From Leucocoprinus leucothites (Eukaryota > Basidiomycota > Agaricomycetes > Agaricales > Agaricaceae), in NCBI GenBank assembly GCA_013368445.1, contig JAACJO010000008.1, forward strand, positions 992,001-1,056,000: 64,000 nucleotides of DNA. The letters run 5' to 3'. The position numbers were made by a program, and so were the translations under genes. Under the pieces are notes generated by a model, which was not told the origin of the DNA, ran no database searches, and saw nothing but the letters and a program-made list of their open reading frames with translations. Numbering within the stretch: the stretch's first letter is position 1; each line of letters opens with the position of its first letter. Below, one piece after another: positions 1-12,571 of this stretch.

Positions 1-75
1 TCCCTCGACAAAAACAGAGTGCGACGCATTCCCAGGCCCATGATGGCACCCGGAATAGAGCTCGTGAGTGGCATC
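1..75 (-). other. Possible end of a DUF6533-like membrane protein gene (cut by window edge)
   Basis: On the minus strand, after a possible acceptor, the frame reads MPLTSSIPGAIMGLGMRR. It resembles the last membrane segment of DUF6533-type proteins, which usually ends in a (G)SR-x-L-x-L-R pattern. The 15 bases coding for MPLT and its flanks recur in the better supported DUF6533 gene at 7103-9022. A weak candidate upstream exon (LSKIRDIVRSSILDY) lies around 160-200. The rest would lie outside the window. This is an inference from short similarity only. Confidence 0.22.
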
Positions 76-2542
76 TAATATTGGATTTCTTGGTGCTTAG
101 TTATCATTCTGATAAGCTCTTCTCGGGCCTCGTGGATCTCAAGCCACCAAATGTATTTGGCAATAGTCAAGTATACTTGAACGCACAATATCACGGATCT
201 TGGACAAAAAGCGTAGTTTCACGGACCTTGAAGACGAGTAGGCTCGTTGAATGGCATCAGTTGATTTGAAACCAGCTGTTCACCTGGTCTGCTTCAACGT
301 GTGCTCGAATTTGCATAGCCTCGAGGCTCACCGAATCGACGCACGGCTAACGGACCTACAATCCCGTCTTCCCGGCGAAATTGACTAGAATTGAACAGAT
401 CACATTGGACATTCCAATAATCTAATCAATGGTCATACCACTCGCTGCGCATATTGCTTCCGAACCCGGCCTACAAGTCCACAAAATAATTTTAAGCCAA
501 GCTACAACGTGATGGAGGCAATCTCGTTATATGAGAGATTAAACGGTAGTTCCCAGCCAGGCCAAAGGACCTTTTTTCTTCTGCATGAGGAAACATTCCA
601 CTTTTTGCAAATCTCAGTGAGTGGGTTTGAATATGTCGGGAGAAGGGTCAAGTGACTTGTAAGTTCTGTTTCATTTCGGTATCTATTGTTGAAACCTTTT
701 CTTAGTATGCTCTACTTGCCCCCTGCAGCATGTTTTTCCTTTGGCGAGGCAGCCGACCAGGACTTCTCGTCATTAACATGGACCCCAAAGACCCGGGGCC
801 TCGGTTCTGTGATTTGATCCTCCGATAAACCTTGGACTACTCTTCCAAAGATTGGAACAGACCTCATGAAAGAGTCCGTCTTCACGATGTTATCAATCAT
901 AACACCCTAACTTCGATGACAGCGGACACATTTGTGTCCACATCCGGCCGTAAGGAGCGATCACGAGCTGGTGTAATTGCCATTCCAGTAACTCATGGGT
1001 TCGAGGCCACCAGGTACCTTCACAATTTTTGCCCACTCGTTTGAGCTTGATGGGTCTCGTGTAAACCTTTCTACCGTGTGGCTGAACACTTCAAGACAAC
1101 AGAGGCTGTACATCTTATCACTGCCCCCCCGTCATTCCTCACCAAAAATTTGCCAACGTTGTTGCTTTTTCTCTCGGTCGCTGCGAGCCGACGGTATTCA
1201 GACTTGTGGCAGGCGTGCTTCCAAGTGGCGCTTGTCCTAGGCGATTACTTGGCTTGTTATTTAGATCGACAGCTATCAATGATTGGCGGCTTCTCAACCT
1301 CCCCTGTAAGGATTTTCAGGCAGTGCCCGCGACGCCGATACTGGGGATGAACTGGCAACGGAATTTTACCGCCGTATGACATATCAGCTATGAGTCGAAT
1401 GGCTACTGTGAGAAGATGAAGGCTGAAAGGTGTCGTCTCTGTGTGTGTCGGTCACATCTGGCCCCTCTGCTCGCGGCGAATTGTGTCAAGCAACCGGGAA
1501 AATTGTGGTGCCCGTGCGAAGCATTCAAGTTTGTGGATATGTTACGGTTTTCTGTCGTGCCCTCACTTCGATAACAGCATCCGACTATTCAGAGCCTGTT
1601 GATTTTGTCCGCAGGGTCGCTATTTCCGCGCTATCACATCGTACATGCTGTAGTTGTCCATAAGTAATCAACATAGGTACGAAGTTTATGTTTGTGTATC
1701 ATGTTTATCGAGCGCCCGGTCATCATATGAGGTAATTCGGTTTCTACTTGACTGGCGCTCAAGGGCTTAAGGGCGGGTATACAGAAGCAAGTGTCGGAGA
1801 TGCTGTGCTTTGGGTGGGTCATTTCCGGAGACGAGTGACCGTCCCCTTTTTTTTGCTTGTCAAAAGTTCGCAATAGGACGTATTGTCCCGTATTTGTGGC
1901 CCTTGAACTCTGGCGAGTTCTAGAGAACAAGATAAGGGGAAGGCACACTCGGCTTCCCCGAGTAGAAACGACGATGGTGCTCTCAACTAGGTAGTCCCAC
2001 AACATCGATGGGACAGCTCCTAGCTCCAAGGGCACACCTCATCCCTTCTTTGCCTCCATGAAGTCAATGCTAAATCTCGCGGATAGGGTGGTCCTTGAAT
2101 CATCGTCAAGAGTTACGACAAGACCTAGCTATTGTCAAGCCCTGAGTCCCTGCAAACATCATTGTCGAGAAGTTCATACGTCACCGCCTTAACTTGAGTG
2201 TTCAAGACGGTATTCGAGGGGCTGCACTAGTGCCGAAATTCAGTGCAAGATTCTATGACCGAAACTGGTGTCACTGTCGCGGCTGTATTGCATTGTTATA
2301 GCAGGGCCCGGTAGACACCGAGTCAGACCTTTAAAGATTTGGGTTGGATTCAGCTCTGGTGTGTGCAAAATACTAGATTGGGCGTTTGGAGCGGAACTAT
2401 GATTTCCAATCTTATCTCGCTATTGTATTTGACCTGCTCTTATCCAGGATCGGAAATTCCTCAAAACGGCCATTAGATTCATTAAGTTATTACTTGTTAA
2501 ACAGGGACTAATTGTACGATATACAAATACTACCAGCCGATA
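76..2542. other. Region without a recognisable gene
   Basis: Open frames here are short (under 135 codons), start without context and show no family motif on either strand. I see no tRNA, repeat array or transposon ends. It may hold decayed coding sequence (see the entry at 1-75) or the downstream region of the MFS gene that ends at 2543. Confidence 0.4.
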
Positions 2543-4770
2543 TCACAGAGTGTAATAGAATCCAGGCTGGCCCTCTATAGGCTCAGATAGTTTACCTTCC
2601 CGAGATAGCTTGTTCATCCGCCAGTTGTGTACTAGGACGATAGTAGCGGTGACAAGGAGCAGGACTTGAGAGCCAATAGAAACGGCCAAACCTAGTCATG
2701 TCTTTAAGTTTGCGATAACATCGCAGAGTAGGAAGTCAATAACATACCGGGGAGGTAGTGTGGGGCATCTTGTACACGAAATGTTGTTGTTGCAAGGATA
2801 CCGCCGATACCCCCTAGCATGACCGTTACAGCACTCTGAACATTTCTCTTACTATATGATACAACATTGTTGGAAGACTTATGAACGCGGAATCAGTTCA
2901 TTTCGTAGTGGAAAATGAAGCAAGACCAGTGCATACCCAAGCTAATATGCCAGGGATTGTCCCGACGTTACCGGCGTTAGTCAGAAAGGTACCTAAAAGC
3001 AGAGTTAGGGGTGATATGATGAACGCTGAGCTATTGATTACCAAAATATCTGACACCGTTCCCCCCTCCAAATGCTGTCAGCACAAGACCGACAAGACAC
3101 ATGAGGCCCTGGATGTAGATGAATGTGCTGCGATGTCTGTATTTATCCGAGAGCCAAGAAAAAAGCATGCAAGTAATGATCTGGCCATCAAGGGTCACTT
3201 AAGATAGGGGTCAAAATGTAGAGGTCTACTGACGGGTGGTCCGTATGGAGGAGCACTCTGGGAGAGGCGACATTAGATCAATCCATAATACAGTTTGAAA
3301 GGAATAAGGTATCGCACCAGAAGTAGAGAATGAGTTGTATCCCAGCCCATGCCTTTGAGAATGGTAGAGATGAAGTATGCCTGTGCATCTAGAATCGGGG
3401 GTGAGCCAATCTGTTCTTCGATAATCACCGACACTTACATGCGGGGAGAGTAGTACAGACAAACATAACACCTTTCAGTATTCAATCAGCCGCCCGGATT
3501 TGAGGCTGAACAATCAGACTCTCGAGAAGAACTCACCATAAGCCCAGAGCTTCCAATCACGGAGATATTTCCATAATTTCGTTGTAGTCAGCTCATCGGG
3601 AATAGCATCCCCGCGATCCTCGTCGATGCGCTTCATGATGAAAGCCGTTTGTTTGGCGGTAAGGAACTTGTTCTGGTGCGGGAAGTCCACGATCCAAAGC
3701 CAGCAGACCACACCCAAGAAAAGCGTAAGCGCTCCCTCAACTATCTAAACGAGGTTTCAGATGCTTCAAGCGGAACTGATGGTGCACGGTGGCTTACAAA
3801 GATCCACCTCCAGCCTGCGATGTTCCTCTTGCCATCAAGCAAGCTGAGTCCCCAAGCAAGAATGGGACTGACTCCAGTTGCTGTAATGGAGATGAGGTAA
3901 AAGGCAGCTAACCTAATATGCGGAGTTAGTGATGCCGCATGGAAAGCGCACTACAATCGCAATCGCGCGCACCGTTTCTGCACCTCGTGACGTTTGTACC
4001 TGGGAAAGAATGATGTTAACTCTAACTTTTGACCGAGGTTTGCGGGAGACCTACCAAGTTGATATCAAGAGAACCATAGCAGGAAAATAACATGCCTAGA
4101 CGCACAATCAGGATCGGCTAGCTCCAGCACGTTCGCCTCTTACTTCAAATACACCCAGAAATACGCGTGTAATGGTGAGCTGCTGCCAGGTGTTGACAAA
4201 ACCCATTCCGAAAGCAATGGCTCCCCAAGCTATGACGCAAAACGAAATCCAGTTTCGGATGCCGAGCTTGGGCACAAGAAGATTCCCGGGCAATTGACTA
4301 GAAAAGTGATGAGCGGATGAAACTAAAGGCAAGAAACTGGTGAAATTACAAAATGGTGTATGTCACAAAGTAAAGGCAGCTGGCGATGTTGAATCGGGCA
4401 CCAACATCGAGTTTCTATGAGAAGTTGATCATTCTTCAGGTTAAGTAGCCGAAGAATGGGAACAAACAGACCAGATCCTTTCCCATTCCTGCAGTATGTG
4501 CTGCTCCCAGGTTTATCCTGTCAATGAGGGCAGTAGAGTAAACGGCAGCGAGTAAGGGTAGCATTCGAAAATCAACGCGAAGCCTGCGACAGTCGGTTAG
4601 TACCTAAGGCGATTAACGTCCATAAAAACACATTCGAGTCCCTACATTGTGCGACGCTCAAATGTAGAGTCATACTGCTCGTCGTGTGCACATTCTATCT
4701 TGAGTTCTTTGGAGTAATCTTGTGAGCTTGTCTTGGCATCCGAGTTCAACGAGACTTTGGAAGACGCCAT
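2543..4770 (-). CDS. MFS transporter, Dal5-type anion:cation symporter family (copy 1)
   Basis: Predicted plasma-membrane permease with 12 membrane segments. Family members (Dal5 allantoate, Tna1 nicotinate, Vht1 biotin) import small organic anions or vitamins with protons; the substrate here cannot be told. The start at 4770 gives MASSKVSLNSDAK, a hydrophilic tail spliced (AT|G) to LRVDFRMLPLL. TM1 carries the family motif ALIDRINLGAA. Later exons hold AWGAIAFGMGFVNTW and RVFLGVFEV (TM4 region), then the central-loop signature DFPHQNKFLT, DEDRGDAIPDELT and RDWKLWAYG. The stop at 2543 follows EGQPGFYYTL. About ten introns interrupt the gene. The exon junctions I checked are in phase, but I did not resolve every one, so a silent defect is possible. 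It is the first of three same-strand paralogues; copies 2 and 3 end in nearly the same C-terminal sequence. Confidence 0.8.
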
Positions 4771-7102
4771 GAGGGGGGAGGGGAATGGGCACATCTCCGT
4801 GAAGACAGGGGAGATGATTTATAACTGTTTGCTGCAGCTCTACTATCCCCCATTCAGGCTCAATACGATCAGGCGAAACCAGCTTGACAGCACAGGGATC
4901 AATGAACAGTCATCGGTATGGGGAAGTCCTTGACATCCGAGGCCCTGACAGTCATTTGTCACTTCCCGTTTCGACCTAACTCCGCCATCACTTTTTCCAG
5001 GGGAAAGGGTGGCTGACCGGGGAGGTGGTGAATGCGTGGTTGCGCGATGCGGTCATAAGCTCTTTGATAGATGTGTCGCGGGCTCAAAGGTAAATGGGAT
5101 TGAATAACTCGTGTAAAGGGTTTTCTCTCTGGTTTTGTGGGGAACGAGTTGGCCGGCCAGTCGATCAGCAAAGTCAGGGCTTAGAAGCACTCAGTAAAAA
5201 CATACTAAATATAAAACATTAGGGCGGCAATGTAGACCCGAGTGCTATACTCGTGAGTATACTCAGGATGCTAGGTCCCTTCGTGACATCATCGAGAGAC
5301 GAGTCGATACAAGACCAGTTTCGCGCTGTGAATGCACCACAAATCATTAAACCTCGGCGTTGTCATGGATTTGGAGCGACTGGGGTCGACTCAGTCTCCG
5401 TGATGTTGTATATGGTGATAGGTGGTTGATGGAGACTTCAGATTTTTGTCACTTGTGAGTATTCTTGGTGAAGACGGTGGTGAGTTTTCGTGCCAGAGGC
5501 CAGAGCTTTCTGTGGACGAAGATGAACCATTCGGACATTTCCACTATCACGGGTGAGAACGTGCTTCCTAACAAATGAGCCTGAATCCCTGAGTCTTTGA
5601 AGGGCAAGGTGGTTGTGGGTACATAAGTAGTAGAGTGAGATCAGAAAATTCCGGAAATACCGGTCAGTCCTGAATAGTAGTGGTATGATGTAGTTCATAA
5701 TCCGAGATGGAGTCATCAGAGGATATGACAGCGAAGCTGATGAACTAGATAGTCGTCTACTACATCATACACATGTGCACACACCCCTTTATTGTCCGTC
5801 GCGTCCATTTCCTCCTCTCGTCGCGCTCTCGTCCTTAGTACTGAAAGTGAAATATTTGTTCTTTCCTCGCTCTCTCCGCACACATCGTGGCTGACTCGGA
5901 TATAAACCCGCGACACGAGTCTCCTCCTTCTGTCGCTCTCCCGGGCCATGAAAACTTTAGTACTCAATTTTAGCCCCTCTTCACTCATGTCACTTCTCTT
6001 CTAGCCTTCAACAAGGCTATCTATGGTTGTAATGATCAGTAGCCCCGCGCTCTTGATGCCTCTCCTTTTGGCTCGGGTTCAGCTTGTCCTTCTGTTCTCC
6101 ACTATTCCGTCATGCCTTCAGTCACCCGCTGTTCATTCCATCCCGATTAGTGGGTCCACACTCTCCTGATGTTTCGCTCCTCGGTTTCTGCCAGTCCATT
6201 TAGTCCTGGTCCCACATACTAAAGAAAGATTTTGCGATGTTCTTTCCCGTCTCTGTGACTTTGTCGTTCGTTTCAAGAAGCTGTACTACTGATGTATGAT
6301 TTTTTATCCCCCATTACCATCCCTCACTGTAAACCTCGCTGCCATACATTGGAGCGACGCGTTTTGGGAGTCCTTTGGCCTTGTCCTTGCTAATGGTGAG
6401 CTTCAGCCTCGTGGCCTTGAACCTGTCCTCTCTTACACCCTCAGGCTTACCAGTCTACTCAGAGGCACCGAGGAGGGCAATGCCCCGTGACACCGGCATG
6501 GACTCCGCTCTGATGGGATTCTGCGCCCCAACGCAATCGCCCAATTTTCCGGGTGATAGTGTTCCTCTACTGTGGCACTCTACCTTGAAATCGTATCAAC
6601 TGCCCGATCTTCCACGTTGTTTATCGATATAACCAGCTGTAATTAACTGTACTTTCCTCCTAGTGCCCCCTTTTTCCAGTTCAGAGTGTAATAGCAACGT
6701 CAAGTTCCATTATAATGTCGCTGATTGACACTGACGTAAACTATCTAATCGTCTTTCCTACTATCCCAATCGAAGAACACCATTCTTACTCCCTGTGTTT
6801 TTATAGCCTTCTACCACACCCGAGTAAGCGGGCTTGAAGGTGATTTCGTCGCGTCTCCTGAGTTGTGCCAAGCATATTGATTGATCATCGCTATGAGGTG
6901 TGAAGCTTTGAAGAGCGCCGATACTGATACGCAGGTTCGGATTGTGAGGACGTTTTTACCTCGGTCTGTACCTCAGAGTTATGGATTGTAAACTGGGTTC
7001 CTTAGCCAGGCTCCCATGAGTTTCAAGCAGCGGACTCTGTATTGAAACCCTAGCTATGTAAAGGATATACCAATTGAACAGTCACGATTTATCATGTCAA
7101 TC
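4771..7102. other. Intergenic region without a recognisable gene
   Basis: There are two modest minus-strand frames at 4959-5171 and 5438-5988, and a plus frame at 6296-6632. None has a domain, splice-consistent extension or membrane pattern that I can support. A short direct repeat of the unit CCTTATACTCCT lies just beyond, at about 7140-7185, inside the DUF6533 coding end. Confidence 0.4.
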
Positions 7103-9022
7103 TCAAGCCTGCGTGAGCCGTAAACCCGCCCTTTGAACACTATCCTTATACTCCTCATCCTTATACTCCTTATACTCAAGTTCAAGACTGATTGCACGCA
7201 TACGAGTGGTGTTCCCATTGTTTCGCGCCAGCCCGTGACTCCTCATTGAGAGATAGAGCCGTGAGCCCTGCCAAAGAAAACCAGAAATTGTAAGGCTGCG
7301 AGACTAGTCTGGAGGCTGCGGAGACACGCGCTGAATCGTTGGTTACTAGTACTCACCAGTAGTGCATTCATTGTGATCCAGAGGCTGTAGAGCTGAGTCA
7401 GAACGAACGACGGCATTGAACTTGATCACAACTTGCCTCGTGAGTGGCATCCAGAAATTCTGGGCATGACCGATGAAATCAGCAGTGATCAAGATAACAT
7501 AGGCTACTGGAAAGGTCAAATGGCGTTAGCAAATCTCTGGCTGTTATGGGATGAAAAACAAACCCAACGTCCTTTCATTCGTTACAGGGTCAGAACGCCA
7601 TCCATTTTGATGCATTTAAAGAATGTTTTTACTCACCCGAAGAAATAACATGCCCCTTGTCGAAGAAGAATAGAATGTGTCGGGAGGTCCCGTTTCATGG
7701 TGGAGAAAATGGAGCGCGTTACAAAATCATTTGTTTCTCTTCTGATCTCTTTAACTTCATCGAGAAACCGGGCCGCAGTGATTGCGAAGTAGTAGACTAG
7801 ATTGAAATGAATAACGGGTGATATCGAGCTTCAGGCATGTGAGAGTAAGTTGGCGGCACCTTGGGAGAGAACTGGAATGAGGCTTTAATTCCAGACATGA
7901 GTCATTAGTGACTCGGTATAATCCAGGTCAAACACCAAACTCACACTATGAGATCTTGCTCTCTTGATTCTCGGCTGGTCATGTAAAAGTTACATCCTGT
8001 AGGTACCACCTTTGCGATTGGAGCTCGCGGCTCAAGGTTATTGTTCATGACTGCGACAGCAACTAGGGACTGGACACACTCATTGAAGTTAACCTAGAGT
8101 TTGGTAGGTGATTTTTATCGGGGAGGACATACCGAGACGTGTACTGAATGATCATGTTATATGGTAAATTGTCATTCTGTTATCAGATTGAGACCCGTAA
8201 GAAGTAGGGTACGCGTACCGCAAAAAATACCCAGGGTAAGGCATCGAACTGGGGAAAACCAACGGTGAAAAATATACAGCGACAGAGCTGTCAATTGACT
8301 CACTCTTTGGTTTTGTGCGGTACAGTACGTCAAGCCGTGTTAGAATTAAAGAATCGGGGATGGCAGCAGCGAGGACACAGGCACTAGAGAGAGATTGAAC
8401 GACGCATCAGCACTGGTCAGTTCCTGGTATCGAATTGAAGGCTTTAATTACGCGTCCACCCAGATATTCTGCCAGATATAACACCTTAATCGGTATTAGA
8501 AGACGTGATGATACGAAGAGCGTGAATCAAGTGGCGTACATCTAATAGTTGAGAGTGATCAGCTCAGCTTCAATATAAAGAATCGGATGGTACTTGCCCT
8601 CTGCGGCGGATCTACCATGAAGGAGTAGACTATGAAAGAGTAGCGAGTCCGACGTTAGGTTGACTACAACCCCATGGGCTGGCAAGCGCGGTCTTACTGT
8701 ATGCGTTTATGCTGATTGATTAATCGACCATACTCAGCCACCAGCCAGATATTAGATTTCGTCTTGTGCGACTTACAGCAGAATTACTGTGAACAGGTAA
8801 CGGCACAGTAAGTATAGGATCCTACTCGTATTCCATTGCTGCCTTCTTTGACATCATTTCTGAAGCATCATTGAAATTCTCGAGATTTGCTAACCGCCAG
8901 ACAAATTCAATCTGGTCGATAGGAATGAATTCAGTACGGAGGTCGAACGCATTCCGCTCGATTGCTCACCTCAAGGTCCAGAGTGAGTATAGCATCGTAA
9001 AGTAGTATAGATCCACACGCCG
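7103..9022 (-). CDS. DUF6533-domain integral membrane protein (start exon not found)
   Basis: Function unknown; the family is large in Agaricomycetes. It is recognised by joining small exons. LLYDAILTLDLE (to about 8971) splices to IEFVW, then (CG|G) to RILYLLCRYLFTVILL, which rebuilds the DUF6533 signature YD-x-LLTLDxEIExVW...RYL. Further exons give LILTRLDVLYRTKPK joined to IRCLTLGIFCG, then VYYFAITAARFLDEVKEIRR, then HSILLRQGACYFFG joined to VAYVILITADFIG. The last are PSFVLTQLYSLWITMNALL and GSRLYLSMRSHG, followed by a hydrophilic tail with YKEYKDEEYKD and a stop at 7103. About seven membrane segments are expected. The exon between ILL and the LILTRL segment (about 8440-8690) is not resolved and one reading contains a stop, so a damaged gene cannot be excluded. 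The initiating exon upstream of 9022 is not identified. Confidence 0.68.
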
Positions 9023-10292
9023 CTGTTATGTTTGAGGATCATTATTCTCGTTCTCTGCCGCGCATAGACGAGTCGATGAAAACTGGGACTTGCCTGAGGC
9101 GGGTGCTACATACAGAATACCAGAGGATGCTGTCGTGGCCTGTACCATATGTGTGGTCGGCCGGGCGGTGGTGGAGGCTCGAGGTAGTAACAGATGGTTA
9201 CAGAAGAAGAGTAAGAGTAGAAACGCCTGTGTTCGCTCAAGACTGGTCCAGGTTTTTCCACCCAACAATCTTGAACTGGAAACCATTGAGCATTATGTGT
9301 AACGAGTTCTCCAGATCTCGCCCAAGCCTAACTTGAAATTCGTCAACAACACGAAGACTATAGCTAGGTTTGATCGCCGCTGGGGTGTATGGAAAAGTTG
9401 AATTGAGTTTGGACCTTCGATGTAATTAAACAGGGCGATCGTCAGGTCTAGACCATATACTGGAATTCAATTAAACTCCGAATTACGTAGAAAATTAGAA
9501 TCGATTCCGTTTCAACATGCATCAGCTATGGCTTCAATTAGGCTGAGAGAGCACTTATTGAGTCCCGGAGCGCTCATGACGATCCCCGAAAGTAGCATGA
9601 AAGCTTCAGTCTGTAGGTCCGAAAAATTGTAGCAGATAAAACTTGGTCCATATTCTAAATCGAGCGGCGAAAGTTATCGTGATGAACGTCCGAGCCACAA
9701 GATGCAAGACATCCCATTGGTGAAACAAGAAAAGTGGGACAAGATCCAGCGTCGCATCTATGGTTTGTCTGTGGTCAATTGAGTTCGGGAGGGCTGCCGT
9801 TAACGACGAGATAACGGCGGTGATTCAGAAGGCTTTTGTTTGGCCGAGGACCCACAGTGCCAATTTTGATGCAGGAAGCAGATGCAGTAACATGTTAGAA
9901 AAAGTCTCTCTCGAAACTGGAAATTGTAGCCTGGTTCAAGAGAGGGAAGACCGAGTTGAAGCCTTCGACGTGCAATAACAGTGGAGGTACTTAGTACCGG
10001 GTCGGAAATACGTAGCCATTCAAGCGCTTAAGCCTTATGCTCAAATTGTAAGCATAACCGGAACAATCAGTTGGCATGTGTATGCATTTTCATGATGTCG
10101 GTCTCATCTCATTTTTATCTACCAAAAACTGTTGTGTTGGATCCAAGCTAGTTTATTTCACTGTCAGCCCATAGCAACATGCTTGTAATAATCGAAAATA
10201 CAATATTCTACGTCAGTTTTACATGTTAGCAGAAAACCCGAACGGGCCCAAGAAGGTATGTAAGCAGTAAGACATCTCATGCTCTTATTTTT
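9023..10292. other. Region without a confident gene
   Basis: It should contain the missing first exon of the minus-strand DUF6533 gene. A minus frame at 9026-9286 includes a hydrophobic stretch (FLLLLFFC), but no splice link to that gene could be shown. The rest, to 10292, shows no coding pattern. Confidence 0.35.
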
Positions 10293-12571
10293 CTATAGCG
10301 TGTAGAGGAAGCCGGGCTGGCCTTCCAGCGGTTGCGAAAGCTTTCCTTGACGTGAGAGCTTATTGAGTCTCCAGAAGTGGGTTGAGGTGATAAGCACTGT
10401 CAGAATGAGTAGGCCCTGACTAACGACGGTCGTCGTGATGCCTAGCAACAAGGGTTAGACAGCGCATTCTGGAGAAATAGGAAACATACCTGGTATGTAA
10501 CGAGGAGCATCTTGCGTCCGGAATACCAGGGTAGCCACGATGCCCGACAAACCGGCAAGCATGACAGTCACAGCGGATTGAACAGTCCTGTTTCAACCAG
10601 TGAATAAAAAAGCTAGGGAAATAATTGTGGGTTCTTACCGTTTGCTATGCGAAACAACGTTGTTCGACGACTAGGAAACAAGGTAAATACAACGAGAATT
10701 AATGCCTAAAGGAAAATCTTACATATGCAAGGATTCCGGGTGCAGCACCGCCATTTCCAATATTTGTGAGGAATGTGCCTTCAAAATGACTTTGAGTAGA
10801 CTCCAATCGGAGAAATTGATATACTCACCGAAATAACGAACTTCATTCTGTTTAGCAAATGCTGTCAAGCATAGACCAGCAATGCATATCAAAGTGTTGA
10901 GGATGATGAAGCCACTTCGATGCCTGAGTCTGTCAGACAGCCATGAGAAGACCAGGACAGTTAAGATCTATGGTTACATATCAGAAAACTTCATTCAATA
11001 AGGTACCAATAATATGTGCTTACTGGAGGCCCATAAGGGGGTGCGCTCTTTGAGAGACGTGAATGTGACGTCGGGTAAACGAGAGAGGATACGCACGAGA
11101 AGAAGTGCCTTTGTCTGTGACCAACCCATTCCTTTGAGGATGATTGAGATGAAGTAGGCCTGCGAATCTGAATAGAACATGAGCCGTCTCTTCTCCGCAG
11201 AGCTAGGTCAAATTCTCACATGCAGGCATAGTAACACAGAAAAACATAACCCCTGAAACCGGACAATCAGTAAATCGACTCATGAATCGATACTGTAGAG
11301 GATTGTGCTCACCGTATGCCCAGATCGTCCAGTCCTTCAAATGTGTGAAGACTTTTTCTCGGGTGAGGGGATCGGGAATAGAGTCGCCACGGTCTTGCTC
11401 AATTCGCTTCAATACAACTTGAGTTTGCTTCTCGGTCAGGAATCGATTTTGATGAGGGAATTCAGGTATGAAGAACCAAGCAATAACTCCGAGGAAGAGG
11501 GTGAAGGCACCCTCGACGATCTACAAATGTCGGTTCAGTGATGTACACCAAGGTATGGTGGTCGAACATACAAAAATCCATCTCCAGCCGGCAAGATTTT
11601 GTCTCCCATTTAGCTTACTGATGGCCCAAGCAAGGATGGGACTTATTCCACCCATTGTCAGAGAAATGAGGTAAAAGATAGCCATTCTACAATTGGTAAT
11701 CTCAATCAGTTCTTGCGTCTGCCCTTAAAGGAACGAACGAACCGTGTTTGGACTTCATGCCGTTTGTACCTGTTAGTAACGCAGTGTCAGCGGAGGGAGG
11801 GCATTTATCAAGTGTTTGGCACGCACCATGTTGAAATCAGGAAGACCATAGCGGGGAAGAATGGAGCCTAGAAGTCAAATCGCAAGTGAGAGGTGAGGGC
11901 GATAACCTGAAGCTCTCCTACTCACCTCGAAGAATCCCATCAAAGCCCGAGTCGCAGCGAGTTGTCCCCAGTCCTTCACAAAGCCCATGCCCAGCTGAAC
12001 AGCACCCCAAGCCAAGACACTGAATGTTAACCAATGTCGTGGCCCGAGGATCCGGAGTACGAGGTTGCCAGGAAGTTGACTAAAACATAGATCTAAGTTC
12101 ACAGTGGCTTTTCGACATCAAAAGTGACTCGGGAGCTTACAAAATGACATAGGGAACGAAATAGATCATCGACGCAATATTATATCGCTGGTCCACGAGC
12201 AATTTCTACCACCAAACGGAGACGAGAATGAGTCGCAAGAGCGAGTAACGAAGGAGGGACACCAACCAGATCAACACCCATTCCTGCTGTGACGGCGGCC
12301 CCCATATTGATTCTGTCAATCAAGCAGAAGGAGTAGATGAATGCGAGGAGGGGTAGTATCCGGAAGTCAACCCATAGCCTATGAAATGGCGTCAGGGTTA
12401 TATTGTCAAATGAATAGCCGCAGAAATCAATGACATTGTCTTCTTCTCAAAACGCTCTTCATCGCTGTCTTTTCCATCGTGATTTTCAAACTTGGCGAAA
12501 TCGAGAGATGATTCTTTAGAAACATCTTTCAAATCTGAATCCGAATAGTTTCCTCGGTCAGTTGTCGACAT
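10293..12571 (-). CDS. MFS transporter, Dal5-type anion:cation symporter family (copy 2)
   Basis: Predicted 12-TM plasma-membrane permease of the same family as the flanking copies; substrate unknown. The start at 12571 gives MSTTDRGNYSDSDLKD, an acidic, serine-rich cytosolic tail. The next exon reads LWVDFRILPLLAF and TM1 CLIDRINMGAAV. The downstream motifs are AWGAVQLGMGFVKDWGQL and RALMGFFEV. The central loop carries EFPHQNRFLT, EQDRGDSIPDPLT and LKDWTIWAYG. The C-terminus, LEGQPGFLYTL, ends at 10293. Introns are short (50-60 bp) and frequent. The matching C-terminal ends and intron-rich layouts of copies 1-3 show that they arose by tandem duplication. I see no frame damage, though not every exon junction was resolved. 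Confidence 0.85.
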
